DNA of 64,000 nt from Zeugodacus cucurbitae (taxonomy: Eukaryota; Arthropoda; Insecta; Diptera; Tephritidae), in NCBI RefSeq assembly GCF_028554725.1, contig NC_071671.1, forward strand, positions 5,678,501-5,742,500, read 5' to 3'. The translations under genes were made by a program, and so were the position numbers. Positions 50,213 to 61,165 of this stretch are shown piece by piece. A model generated the notes under the pieces. It made no database searches and was not told the origin of the DNA. It saw only the letters and a program-made list of their open reading frames with translations. Position 1 is the stretch's first letter. Each line of letters starts with the position of its first letter.

Positions 50213-51021
50213 TCATGTAGTGGACCTGAAAATGTGAAAAAAGAAATATATTTTTTAAGCCACATGTGTATATTAAGCGCTTGTAAGCGGCTTTGTGCGA
50301 AATAACCCACAGCGCACGGCATGCAATAAACCCAAATCCAAATTGAAATTTCCAATTTTTTAAAATTCACATTTTTTGGCATTTCTCCATTCTTTCATTC
50401 GCACACACACACACAGGTAAAAGTTGAACTGTCAATCTTTGTCCAGCTGAATGTCAGTGCTTGTCCAACTGTCAATCTAGCATTTCAAACAGTGGCCATA
50501 TATAAATTTAAGGCAACGGGCAAACACACTCCCCTCCCCCCTCAAAAAGCGTCTTAAATACACATCCATACACGCGCTTGAATTCCCTGCGCTGCATACA
50601 TTATATGCACGTATGTACTTACCAATTGAAATAGGTCGCCGGCGAGTGGCAACCCTTCTCAGTGCCGCACCACTTGGACTCCTGCAGCGCTGGACATGGC
50701 CGTCCGCCGCGCTTGCCATGCCGGATGACCTTGCGATATCGATGCATCTCACCGATGCCGCACGTTTTGCTGCAGGCCGACCACTCGGACCAATGGCTGA
50801 CACGGCAATCGCGTGACTTCGTGCGTGATTTCGTGCGGCGTCGCTTCGGCGGCAGTGGACCCAACCAATTGGTGGCTGTAGCGCTGGTGTTTGTGCTCGC
50901 CTCCGCTCCGCGTTGATAGCTGTTGGCGATGTTCTGCATGATGGCATTTTTATCATTTTTCGGCACTACTACATTCGCGGCATTACCGTTGGCGGCTGCA
51001 TTGCTGTTGTTGTTATTGTAG
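50213..51021 (-). CDS. Thrombospondin type-1 repeat protein, 3' exons
   Basis: Two minus-strand exons are read: 51021-50623 (acceptor TTACAG, donor GTAAGT) and the terminal exon 50225-50213, which completes a Trp codon and adds Ser-Thr-Thr before TGA. The large exon encodes an Asn/Ala-rich stretch, a basic linker (PPKRRRTKSRTKSRDC) and one thrombospondin type-1 repeat. The repeat has WSEWSACSKTCGIG, six cysteines, and RGGRPCP..SKWCGTEKGC. The W..W..C pattern is the usual C-mannosylation site and marks an extracellular domain. The arrangement recalls spondin-like or somatomedin-B/TSR proteins, but I cannot name the orthologue. It joins in phase to exons at 62223-62816 across an 11.2-kb intron. 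Intron retention at the last donor would also stop at once after Trp. Confidence 0.8.
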
Positions 51022-51740
51022 CTGTAAGCAGAGAGAGTAGAAAGAAAAAGTTGAGTATAAGCTGCTCAGTGATATGCAATAAAGTGTAAGTTAGTCCCCA
51101 ACCGCCCCTCTGTTTGAGCCTGTCGCTTTGGCTTGTCGACTTTAATACGCAAACAACGTCATTCGTGTCTGTGTGTGTGTCAGTCAGATCGTGTATTCAG
51201 TTGCAATTTCACATGAAATTAATTTCGCGCAATTTCCATTAACCTCAATTGGTAACGGTGAATCAATATTTGTTGGGGCGGGCTGTCACATTGCCGATGA
51301 GCGTGTTGAGCGCGAGGTGGAAAGCAATCAGCGTAAATATATACATATATTTGTGGCAAAGCAGGCGGAGGGCGGTAAAGGTGTTGCGTAGGTGTGAAAA
51401 ATTGCTTTTGGTGCGCGTAAAAATTTCACACGAATTGAAATTCCGCTTTTCAATATTACTTTTGAAGCGGTAGTGACGACAGTGATTGACTCGAGGTTCA
51501 CAAAAGGCGTAAATGTCAATATGCAAATATGCGCGTATTAAATTAAAAGAAGTTTATTGCTGGGTTAAAAATGATTGCAGAATCATCGTAGATCCCAATA
51601 TAAATTTTTAAAGAATTTTATTTAAATGTGCTATATGAACCGGAAAACGAGCGACTTTGAACTCACAATGCAATAATATTTCATAAGAACAATTTAGTCT
51701 AGTTTGTTTAGCTCCAAAGTCAGAACACATTAATATACTA

Positions 51741-52100
51741 GGTGTGCTTGAAAAATAACGGTAATTTTTGTTTTTTTGAAAAAATATTTATTTATTCGTC
51801 TACATTAATGTTGACGCCAGCGCTTCTTCGAATCGTCGAAATACTTCCTAAACTAGATTTTCAGGATAGCTTTTGGTTCTTTTATACGATTTCTCGTATG
51901 ATTGTAAAACGTCAGCTCTTTAGGGGTCCCTTCTTTTTTGGATATAGGAAACAGTCAAACGGAATAAGTCTTGCGAATATGGAGCCTAGGAATTCGCGAG
52001 CAAGCAACGAATTGTGAGCTTTTAAGAAACGAAAATCGTCAAGCTCTTAAAACACCTCAAACTTTAGCGGATGCTACGGACTGCTGAAAATTTTGTCGTA
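51741..52100 (-). mobile_element. Probable mariner-like 3' relic
   Basis: On the minus strand, broken frames give LLAREFLGSIFARL, FDCFLYPKKEGTPKEL, and FDDSKKRWRQH followed by KYFFKKTKITVIF. This follows the order of a mariner transposase C-terminus (capped by the F.DW..RW.KC..S....YF pattern). The right border GGTGTGCTTGAAAAATAACG resembles mariner ends and follows TA. Several stops are present, and no partner terminus was identified. Confidence 0.42.
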
Positions 52101-52147
52101 CTTCAGGGGCAAGTATATCAACATAATAAAACATAAAAACAAATTAT

Positions 52148-53362
52148 GACAAGTAAGGAAGGGCTAAGTTCGGGTGTAACCGAACATTTTATGCTCTCGC
52201 AATTTATTTATTTAACTTTATTTATATTATATAATACACAATTTGACCCACATATTCGTCATATATATTGTATAAAGTCCATTGAAAGTTGGAAACCATA
52301 ATATAAGGTTAGAAGCACCGAGGTCCTCGTGTTCGATATATGGGGCCTTAAAAACCTATGGTCCGATTTTGGCGATTTTTAGAATGGGTCTGCCACACTA
52401 TTAACATAGTATTTATGCAAAGTTCTGCACCGATATCTTCACTAGTGCTTACTTTATATATTGTAATGTAAACGATTCAGATTGTCTTCAAAGTTCTGAT
52501 ATATAGGAAATAGGCGTGGTTGTGAAGCGATTTGGCCTATTTTCACAGCATATCATTGGTATGTAAGGAAACTGTTACAAACCAAGTTTCATTGAAATCG
52601 GTCGAGTAGTTCCTGAGATATGGTTTTTGACCCATAAGTGGGCGACGCCACGCCCATTTTCCATTTTGTAAAAAAATCTGAGTGCAGCTTTCATCTGCCA
52701 TTTCTTATGTGAAATTTAGTGTTTCTGACGTTTTTCGTTAATGAGTTAACCCACTTTTAGTAATTTTCAACCTAATTTTTGTATGGGAGGTGGGCGTGGT
52801 TATTATCCGATTTCAACAATTTTCATGGTGTGTGGTGAGGTACGAAAGAGAACCGACTGCAGAAAGTTTGGTTTATATAGCTCTATTGGTTTGCGAGATA
52901 TGTACAAAAAACTTAGTAGGGGGCGGGGCCACGCCCACTTCCCCAATAAAAATTACATCCAAATATGCCCCTCCATAGTGCGATCCGTCATACCAAATTT
53001 TATTTCCATATCTTCATTTATGGCTTAGTTATGGCACTTTATGTGTTTTCGGTTTTCGCCATTTTGTGGGCGTGGCAGTGGTCCAATTTTGCTCATTTTC
53101 GAAAGCAACCTTCCTATGGTGCCAAGAAATAATTGTGCCAAGTTTCATCAAGATATCTTAATTTTTACTCAAGTTACAGCTTGCACAGACGGACGGACGG
53201 ACGGACAGACAGACATTCGGATTGGAACTCCACTCTTCACCCTGATCACTTTGGTATATATAACCCTATATCTAACTCGTTAAGTTTTGGGTGTTACAGA
53301 CAACCGTTATGTGAACAAAACTATAATACTCTCTTAGCAACTTTTGTTGCGAGAGTATAAAA
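52148..53362 (+). mobile_element. DINE-1/mini-me-like repeat, near-complete copy
   Basis: Left end ACAAGTAAGGAAGGGCTAAG, subterminal TTATGCTCTCGCAATTTATT; right end CAACTTTTGTTGCGAGAGTA then TAAAAA. The GTCY-type core appears as GACGGACGGACGGACAGACA near 53189. It is the closest relative, inverted, of 34533-35701. It is non-coding and lies in the intron of the TSR gene. Confidence 0.72.
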
Positions 53363-54957
53363 ATTAGTCAATTGGAGCTTCCTGAGAGATTTAGAGACTC
53401 CTTATTACATTTCTGTAATTCATTTTCCTTGATATTATAAAATCTTAATTGTCTGGGAAGTCAAAAATATAATGAGGAAAGAGGATGCTTCTATAGTGGA
53501 ACATCAACTAGTTGAAAAGTGGCTCTTCAAGTAAAAGTGCTCGTGAATTTTACTAATGATTTACGTAATTTTGTGAGAAATATCAGAGTAATTTTGAAGT
53601 TTACACTGGATGTGAACCAACTTAACCGATCGATCCGATAAATACTGGTTTTCTAAATTTTAGGAATATAATATAGAACAAATTTATACAACTTGATATC
53701 CAGAAAGTTTTTAACCATAAACTCTCTACAAATAAGTAACTTTCTTCCCTTTAATAACACGATCAACCCACGTGAAACAGTTTCTAATACTTCACTCTTT
53801 AAATTCTCTTCGCTTTCGTTCTCTCCACACATTATGAACACCTAAGCGAAATTTCATTTTCAATTCAAATTTGCGTCGTGAGTTTCCATGTTTATTTTCA
53901 TTTAACGCCACAACACCGACATATAAAACACTTGCTTACCATATCACGATGGAAAAAAGGTAAAAATGTAAAAAGCAAAAAATAAAGTTATCCCTGTTTT
54001 ATATCTCGAAGCAGAAATGTATGTGCGCCTACACCTGGATTTCCAATGACAACCTTTCTCGTTGTATATGCATATGCGTTTGCAGCACTGTGTCATTTAT
54101 TTGTGGGTCGAAGATTGTGAAAACATACTGATGAACAAATACAACAACAATTTCATGTTGTATATAGTACTCTATATGTGCAGGAGGAGGAGGCAAGCAC
54201 ATATTCATTTTACACACATGACACCGCAATGATACCTCAATTTTCCCAGTTTCACAGCTCTATTAGCAATAAATTCTTAAGTAAATTGGGTTTGCATTCA
54301 ACGAATGGAAAGTGTAAAGAAACTGAAAAGAAGGATAATGAAATGATAAAAAAGAGAAATAGGCAGGCACTGCTTAGACAATGGATTATTCAATAAAGAC
54401 GGATCGATTTCTAAGTGCAATGAGAGAGCAGCAGCTCAATATACTATATATGATATGTGGGGGATTACATTCGATTCGATAGTACACGTTCTGACAAGAA
54501 AGCAACTTCTTTTAAATCTTGGGAAAGTCTTTCAATATTATACTGATATCTTGAGACCATCATATTTAGACTGATATGAGCAGAAGTTGTTTATATTTGA
54601 AAACTTCAACAAAATTTTCGGAGACCGGTTCTCGAGATTTTAAATCCGTATTTTGTATTGTTCTGAGTCATGTCCCAGCAGTTAGTCAAAAAGTATCGAT
54701 GAACAGTTTATTCCACGAAAGGCAAGGTAAGAGATCTAGAATAATTAGACTTCCATCATGTTAACGTGTATATTTCTTTGCTATTTTCCGAATTATTACT
54801 CATGCCTTTATAGACTCATAATGTCATCTGTAGTATATTCGCCCATTACATTTTTTTTTTGAATTCCAAAATGCAAGTAAAAGCTTTATAAACCATTTCT
54901 GATAGACCAATCATATTCAGGGATCACATTTTACTCGTTTATGGCTCAACTAGGCGC

Positions 54958-54992
54958 TGATAAGATTATGTCACGAGCTGATGACGTCATCA
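54958..54992 (+). promoter_or_regulatory. GATA site and palindromic CRE upstream of the 290-residue gene
   Basis: TGATAAGA at 54958-54965 is a consensus GATA-factor site. TGATGACGTCATCA at 54979-54992 is a perfect 14-bp palindrome around the CRE/ATF core TGACGTCA. They lie about 230-260 bp before the ATG at 55221. Regulation is inferred from position only. Confidence 0.45.
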
Positions 54993-55220
54993 CTTATTCG
55001 ATACTTTCGATGCATAATTACACATATGATTGATTTGAAACGAAAAAAAAGAAATTGAAGACGCCGCAACAAGAAAGCAGCGCTACGAGTGCAGACATAA
55101 GCAGAAAGCAGTTGATAGTTAATACTCGTCCAAAACACACACGGTGCGCATCAAAAGGCTTACAAATAAGATACTAATTAAAAGACAGTGTGAAGGAGTT
55201 AACACTCTCACGACAGAAGG

Positions 55221-56093
55221 ATGCGTGGACATGGAGGCATGGGATTCAGGCCCGCACCAAGGATGAATATGGCAATGCGTCCAGCCGGCATGAGAATGGG
55301 TGGACCCGGACCTGTTAGAGTTGGTCCGAGCATGGGCGGTCCCGGACCAGCAAGAGTTGGCATGAATATGAGCGGTCCCGGACCGGCGAGAGTTGGTATG
55401 GGTGGACCAGGTCCAGCTTACGGCGGACGTCCACCAGGCGCACCACCACCACCAGCTGGTCCGCCACCTGGCGCAGCGCCCGGTCCTGCACGTCCACCGC
55501 CCACAGCTGGTCCCACACAAGTGAATGTAAATGTGAATGCAGCACCGCGTCCCATTGTAAACGATGTGGTTGTGGTTGGTGGTGGTGCACCGCTACTTCC
55601 AGCAGCTGGCTTGATGTTGGGCGCATCAATGGTTGCTGGTGCAACAATGGGTGCAATGGCAGCGTCGGCGATGAGTGGACCGAGAGAAGTTATTGTAAAT
55701 GCAGCGCCGCCACAACCATCGACGATCATTGTGAATACACCCGGTGTACAACAGCCGCAGGGCAATTCGACAGTTGTGGTGAATTCAGCATCGGCAATGC
55801 CACCCAGTTATAATACGGGTGTACAACAACCGCAGGGCAATTCGACAGTTGTGGTGAATTCAGCATCGGCAATGCCACCCAGTTATAATTCGGTAGTTAG
55901 CTCCGGTATGGGTGGTGTAGCGCCCTCAACTACAGTCGTGATGGAAGGTGGTGGTGGTGGTCAGCGAATGCAGCAACCACCGACGACGGTAGTGCTTGAG
56001 AATAATGGTATGAGACCGCAGCCAACTACCGTCGTAACAGAGACGGTGGTCATACCACCGAAGCCGAGCAGTTGCTGCTGTGTGGTCTTATGA
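55221..56093 (+). CDS. Gly/Pro-rich protein with CaaL prenylation motif, 290 residues
   Basis: Uninterrupted frame from ATG to TGA. The N-terminus is Met/Gly/Arg-rich with four GGPGPxRVG-like repeats (about residues 28-75), then a Pro/Ala-rich segment, then VNVNAAPRP. A hydrophobic Ala/Met/Gly stretch (about 117-145) could insert in or lie on a membrane. Then come motifs of the type IIVNT/TVVVNS/TTVVME/TTVVLENN. A 25-residue block starting GVQQPQGNSTVVVNS is duplicated in tandem (DNA 55743-55817 and 55818-55892). The C-terminus is SSCCCVVL: CVVL fits a CaaX box with Leu, the geranylgeranylation type, and the cysteines before it could be palmitoylated. I do not know the family. It lies inside the TSR-gene intron on the opposite strand and converges on the related gene at 57129-57389. 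Confidence 0.82.
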   Translation: MRGHGGMGFRPAPRMNMAMRPAGMRMGGPGPVRVGPSMGGPGPARVGMNMSGPGPARVGMGGPGPAYGGRPPGAPPPPAGPPPGAAPGPARPPPTAGPTQVNVNVNAAPRPIVNDVVVVGGGAPLLPAAGLMLGASMVAGATMGAMAASAMSGPREVIVNAAPPQPSTIIVNTPGVQQPQGNSTVVVNSASAMPPSYNTGVQQPQGNSTVVVNSASAMPPSYNSVVSSGMGGVAPSTTVVMEGGGGGQRMQQPPTTVVLENNGMRPQPTTVVTETVVIPPKPSSCCCVVL

Positions 56094-56180
56094 TATCCAG
56101 ACAACGCAAAATCGATAGCATTAAGATAGAATTGTGAAGAGAACTTATTTAATTATAATGTGTAAATATTTATAGATTTA

Positions 56181-56186
56181 AATAAA
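56181..56186 (+). terminator. Polyadenylation signal of the 290-residue gene
   Basis: AATAAA about 90 bp after the stop codon. Confidence 0.65.
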
Positions 56187-56369
56187 AACTTAAATTTGCG
56201 TATGGTCTTTAGACTAAATACGTTATGTAGCTAGAAAATATTGGAAGCAAATACAGATCTTAACTGTGCTAATAATCGTTGGTGTTCTTAACCTTTCAGA
56301 GGCTCTATTGATTATATAATCTTGCTCAAACTAATCATATCTGCATTTTTCTGTGTCTATGTTGTTATG

Positions 56370-56822
56370 TCGCTTATCATTCCCGTCCTGCTTTATGGTG
56401 CAGAAGCTTGGACGATGTCAACATCAGATGAGATGACACTAGGAGTCTTCGAGAGGAAAATTTTGCGCAAGATTTATGGACCTCGGAACATTGGCAACGG
56501 CGAATACCGCAGACGATGGAACGATGAGCTGTACGAGTTATACGACTACATTGACATAGTTCAGCGAATAAAACGACAGCTGCTACGCTGGCTAGGTCAT
56601 ATTGTCCGAATGGACGAAAACACTCCAGCCCAGAAAGTATTCGATGCAGTACCCGCCGGAGGAAGCCGAGGAGGGGAAGGTCTCCACTCCATTGGAGGGA
56701 CCAGGTGGAGAGCGACCTGGTTACACTTGGGTTCTCCAACTGACGCCTAACTGCGAAGGAGAGAGAGAAGTGGCGCACTATCGTCGATTCGGCTATAACC
56801 GGCTAAACGGTTGAACGCCAAT
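56370..56822 (+). mobile_element. Short 5'-truncated RTE-type copy between the nested genes
   Basis: It begins at TCGCTTATCATTCCCGTCCT and encodes LLYGAEAWTMSTSDEMTLGV, RKILRKIYGPRNIGNGEYRR and WLGHIVRMDENTPAQKVFDA, closely matching the copy at 41290-41750. It ends GGTTGAACGCCAATAA, the same 3' end as that copy. A frameshift follows GGSRGGEG. No clear target duplication was seen; CATAACATACATACAT follows the 3' end. Confidence 0.82.
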
Positions 56823-57128
56823 AACATAACATACATACATCTTTTGAATATTTTCAATGCAACCAGACGATTTTTTTTTTCACAAATATACTCTATTATT
56901 TTTTGAATATTAAGAATTATTTACTTTAAAAACATATTTCCAAAAATTTTACTCAAAATAAGATTTATTTCTTTTATTTTCACATATCTTCCAACTTCAT
57001 AACCTCACTTATCAATTTTTCTTCGCAACATAGAAATAAATTTCTGCCACAAATCAGATATTTTCATAAATTTAACACTTAGATAACTTTATTTTTTTTA
57101 ATTTTATTAATTTTTATTGTTTTGTCTC

Positions 57129-57389
57129 TCACAAAATCGCACAACAACCACCTGAGGTGGTGACCGTCATCACCGGTGGCGGCCGCTGCATGTTCTCCAC
57201 GACCACCGTTGTCTGCGGCGGTCGCTGCGCGCCGACGTACACAGTTGGCGGCGGTGGTCGTGGCGCATTTTCAACGATAACCACATTGGCGCCTTGTGGT
57301 CGCGGTGGTGGTCCGACATTGATGTTGACTTGTGCGCGTCCTTGTGGCGGACCGTAGCCGGGCGGCGGTCCATAACCTGGTTGTGACAT
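57129..57389 (-). CDS. Small Pro/Gly-rich protein with CaaL motif, 86 residues
   Basis: ATG at 57389, TGA at 57131-57129. The protein starts MSQPGYGPPPGYGPPQG, then QVNINVGPPPRPQGANVVIV, then three diverged units combining a short Val-rich segment with EN and PP (NVVIVENAPRPPPP, TTVVVENMQRPPP). The end is SGGCCAIL: CAIL is a CaaX box with Leu, with a second cysteine just before it. The shared VNxN, TTVVxEN and Cys-plus-CaaL layout links it to the 290-residue protein at 55221-56093, although it lacks that protein's Met/Gly-rich N-terminus and hydrophobic centre. The likely role is a membrane-attached, disordered protein, but function is unknown. A TCAGTC initiator-like site lies upstream near 57540 on this strand, and CTACAG about 20 bp before the ATG could be an acceptor. 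Confidence 0.8.
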   Translation of the reverse strand: MSQPGYGPPPGYGPPQGRAQVNINVGPPPRPQGANVVIVENAPRPPPPTVYVGAQRPPQTTVVVENMQRPPPVMTVTTSGGCCAIL

Positions 57390-57544
57390 GTTGTGTGAAG
57401 TGTCTGTAGAAGCGCTGCTTGTTGTACACTAATGTATGCGGTATTGATTGATCGGTGAGTAGTTGTTAAATGTAGAATTTTTTGCTGCTTCGTATGACAG
57501 CAATAGTTCTGTTCACTACTGCAGCGTGGCACTGACTGATGTTG

Positions 57545-58339
57545 GCGCAGTCATTTCGTTAGTCCCATACATTTTAATTAGTTTACTTTTTTGAGTTATT
57601 ATATGTAGAAAATATGAAATTTTGTGTTTTTATTTCATTGCTTTGCCATGCTTTCTTGCAGCACATCAATCAATTGGTAATTAAGCGCTTAAGTACACAT
57701 TTGCCAAGCTGGAATGCAGGTGCGTACACATTTTTATATATACATATATAAATTTGTCAGAGTTCGAATGTAAAATGTTTGCATATCATAATATTGGTTT
57801 ATTGCGCTATCTTATCTGCGGTGTTAAATACATACGAGCATGCGTACATTTATGTATCTACCATCTGTAGTGGTAGTCACACGCTGCGTCAGTGGTGCTT
57901 CCCAGTGACTGATAAGCCGCCAGCAGCGACCACAAAGACAAATATTTATTCAATTAACAAAAATTATCGAAAAGGTGTGGATGTATATTATTGATTGTAA
58001 ATTACATATAAATATATTTATACGGTAGCTTCATATTTATTAAGCTCATAAAACAAATATAAATTAATTATTAGCAATTCAAGACAATTAAATATGTAGT
58101 TTCATATTATTGCAATTTTGTTATTTTTAAACATTAATGATTAAAAGAAACCACATTTTAATTTTTATAAATTTTGAATTTTTTTACTTTTAAAATTAAA
58201 TAAAAATATGACTTAAAAATTAAATTTTGAAAAAAAAATATTAAAAATTTAAAAAATATTAAAAATTAACAAAAATAATTTCTGAAAAAAAAAAATCTCA
58301 AAAAGACTCATAACTGATGTTATTACTGATTTTTTTGAG
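57545..58339. other. Gene-free part of the TSR intron
   Basis: AT-rich; no supported gene. Confidence 0.45.
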
Positions 58340-58795
58340 AGAAAATTAAGAAGAGGAACTCTCCATAAGTAGACAAACGTGGGTGGAATAAGAGCCGCAC
58401 ATGTCGCTTATTGAAATTTAAGAGGAATGACCCAAGATCCCATGTAGGGGGGTTAACGATACACTGTCTGATTGTTAGACACGCCAGCAGACTGGGGTTA
58501 CCTTTCAATGATTACTGCAGAAGCTGCCAAGAAGAAGAGGAGGAAGAAACGATTACATACCTTCTATGTGGATGTAAGGCTCTGTATAGGAAAAGAATAG
58601 CAACTATTGGACGCGGTTTTCTCGATGATGTGTGCGAAGTTGCTTGTGAACTTTTTCACTTTATTAAGACCACAGGGTGGTTCAAAGATGACTCTATATT
58701 GTAAGGGATCACAGTCCCAGCGGTGTCACAATGGGACTCCCAAAGGCCTAGGTGCTTCGTTTGACAACCACTTAACCTAACCTTACCTAACTCTA
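58340..58795 (+). mobile_element. Non-LTR retrotransposon 3' relic with zinc knuckle
   Basis: The frame 58411-58704 encodes VGGLTIHCLIVRHASRLGLP, a form of the VG..TGHC......LG pattern at the end of RNase H. It is followed by the knuckle YCRSCQEEEEEETITYLLCG and a C-terminus ending GWFKDDSIL. Downstream, the element ends in a TTAACCTAACCTTACCTAAC tail. It is 5'-truncated and resembles the relic at 13440-14045. Confidence 0.75.
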
Positions 58796-58847
58796 AAGAA
58801 AGTATGAAAGACAAATTTTGTAAACTTTTGTAAAACGCTTCGCTAAA

Positions 58848-58857
58848 GTGACGTCAC
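58848..58857. promoter_or_regulatory. Palindromic CRE-type site
   Basis: GTGACGTCAC is a perfect palindrome with the full CRE core. It lies in the TSR-gene intron with no nearby start of transcription that I can identify. Confidence 0.3.
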
Positions 58858-58859
58858 AG

Positions 58860-60685
58860 GCTAGGTGCTGCTTCAGTGCTGCTAAGTGCTTCAAGACTTA
58901 GTTCAAGGTTTCAATCAAACGATATTGGTACTAGATCTGTAAGCCTGTTAGATCTGTAAGTACTATTCTAAATAATTGAAAGAAGGCCAATAACAAGACC
59001 TTAACTTGACATACAAAGCTATAGTGTGAATTTTGGAAAACGATTTCGAATAATAATAAGGCAGTTTTAGAACTAATTTTTACAATCTTTGTGATAGATA
59101 AAAATTTTATCTACGATAGAATAGACCTCTGGATTTTAAAAAATAAAATAATTTATTTTTCAATTCACTAGTCTCCACTGCTATACTACTATACTATTCC
59201 ACTTCCACTCGACTTAAATATATAATACCATTTTTTTTGTTATCATTGGCCACCAACTAGGCGACTTTGAGTCAATAAAAGTATACCAATCCATTCCAAT
59301 TAATTCAGTTTTTATATGCTCGTTATAGATGACTTACAGTGGCAATGACTTTTAGTTTCATTAATCTTCTTATGGCACTTGGAATTCCTTCCTGTAAAAG
59401 ATTCCGGGAATATAGACGAATGTCAGGAATCCTGATCATCTCCAGAGATCCAAATTGTATTAAGAAAGAGATTGAGGACATTTATTTGTATTTCATAAGC
59501 AATCAACTCATTTGAGATCTCTACTCGACTTCTCCTGGAAATATTTCCTACTCCTTGGTAAGCATATACATACATAGCACTTAAGTTTCTCATTCTCATC
59601 ATAAAATTCCTATCTTCGTACACAAAGTAAACAGTCAAGTTGTTGTTAAAAGCACAATTTAACAGCCAAGCACAGCTGGCTGACACACTTCTGGCAACGA
59701 AACATGAGAATATTGTGTTTGTTGAGACTATAATGATATTACGTTTTTCCTGTTTTTGGCACTCTAACACGTTCGCCGCTTAAGCATATTGCCTTTTTGT
59801 CTTGTAGCTTCTTACTTTATATTTGCTTAGTGGTGCTGGGTTTCACTGTCTGCTCTTTTACTTTTTAGTAATTTTTCTTTTCTTTTTTTATACTTTTTCC
59901 CAGTGACTTAGTGACACTTTTTCATCCTGTGCATGATTTATTCGCACCGAGCCTTTGGTTTTGTCGTCGTCTATTCATTAAAGATTCAGGTTACTAGTGC
60001 CAACAATAGAAACTTGTCGATGTTGTTGTGGAGGAAATTTAAGGCAATGGGCGTTACCGGCCACACACCGCTTTCGTTTGGCTTTCCTTGGAGTCACGAG
60101 AATACACACTCCTTTTAAAACTTCTATTCTTTGCTTCACTGGTACTCTCAAACACTACGCTTTGCTGCTACTCAACAGACACTTCATTTTTTAGCTCATG
60201 CTACTTTCTTTTATTCTCACTCGTTGCTTCTTTTCAGCCCAATTCCCGTCTGTTGTTGAGTAGTGTGCAGCGTGGGATCCACTGACTGAAAAATACGGGT
60301 TTTTGCACATCCTTGCCGGGATAGGTTGTCTCAGCGCTCAGATTAGTTCGTTTAAAAATTCAAAGCGGAAGCGGCTGCCAAACAAATTTTCTATTTTTAT
60401 TTATTTTTCAAGAAGCAGTGGAGGGAAAAAGCTCAAAAGTAGTAGTATCGACGCCCTGCCAGGTGCTGTTGACCCTTCAAGTGGTGCTAGACAGCGCGTA
60501 GAAACGTGCCAAATAATGTACTTGAGAAGACCGAGGCAGTCGTGTAGTTGTGCTTGTAAATTCCACAAAATAGCCAGGCAGTTCATTGTCTTGCGTAACA
60601 AGTAAAGTAAAGCGAAAAACTTAACAATTTGAAAGTTGGCCAAACTTTGCATTTTATTATGGTGAAAATGTTGAGAGTTTCGCTA
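58860..60685. other. Gene-free part of the TSR intron
   Basis: A short direct repeat TAGATCTGTAAG occurs twice at about 58935-58963. Frames at 59423-59770 and 60303-60605 show no domain. Confidence 0.4.
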
Positions 60686-60689
60686 TTCA

Positions 60690-61165
60690 GTCTAGTATTC
60701 AGCTACATAATAGTAATCTAATTAGCTACATTTAATTATATTTCGTATTGTGGGTTGTACGACAATAATTGCCTTAACTAAAGTCATTCAGCTATTCACA
60801 AATTATTCAGCTGCATTTTTAAGTTAGCATTTACATTCAGCAGGTCAAAAATACGTGGGAAATAACGTATTTTGGAACTCCGCATATTATACAGCTACAT
60901 TTTATAAAAAAATTTAGTATTTTTTCTATTCAGCTACATTTTATCACCAATTTCAGTAGTTTAAATAATATTAAGCATAATAATAGTAAAAGTAGGTCTC
61001 CTTCAAATCATTCAGCCCACTAATTATTAATTCAGCCGACCTCTCTTTTATTCAGCAAACTTAAAAAATAGTTTCTTCTTGCCTCTTATATAATTTATTA
61101 TCAAATTTTAAAGTTTTTTAACTATTCAGCTAACACTAAAAGCGATTCAGCTATTCAGCAATCCG
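60690..61165 (+). repeat. Cluster of ATTCAGC motifs
   Basis: The heptamer ATTCAGC occurs 11 times on the plus strand in about 470 bp (for example near 60697, 60786, 60804, 60929, 61122, 61145 and 61153), often as ATTCAGCTA. Spacing is irregular, so this is not a simple tandem repeat. Confidence 0.6.

Larger units (their letters stand above)
51022..54950. other. Intron of the TSR gene, gene-free part
   Basis: Apart from the mariner-like relic and the DINE-like element listed separately, nothing was recognised. Short frames at 51173-51473 lack domains. Confidence 0.45.

Noticed and set aside
50477..50956. A 159-codon minus-strand frame over the TSR exon
   Set aside because: Out of frame with the six-cysteine TSR, and it runs through the splice donor at 50622. 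It is a shadow.
52783..53360. Short open frames at 52.8-53.3 kb
   Set aside because: They lie wholly inside the non-coding DINE-like element, and the same DNA at 34.5-35.7 kb has no equivalent frame kept open.
55119..55765. Minus-strand frames overlapping the 290-residue gene
   Set aside because: Shadow frames of the GC-rich coding repeats. The plus frame has the coherent protein, CaaL end and polyadenylation signal.
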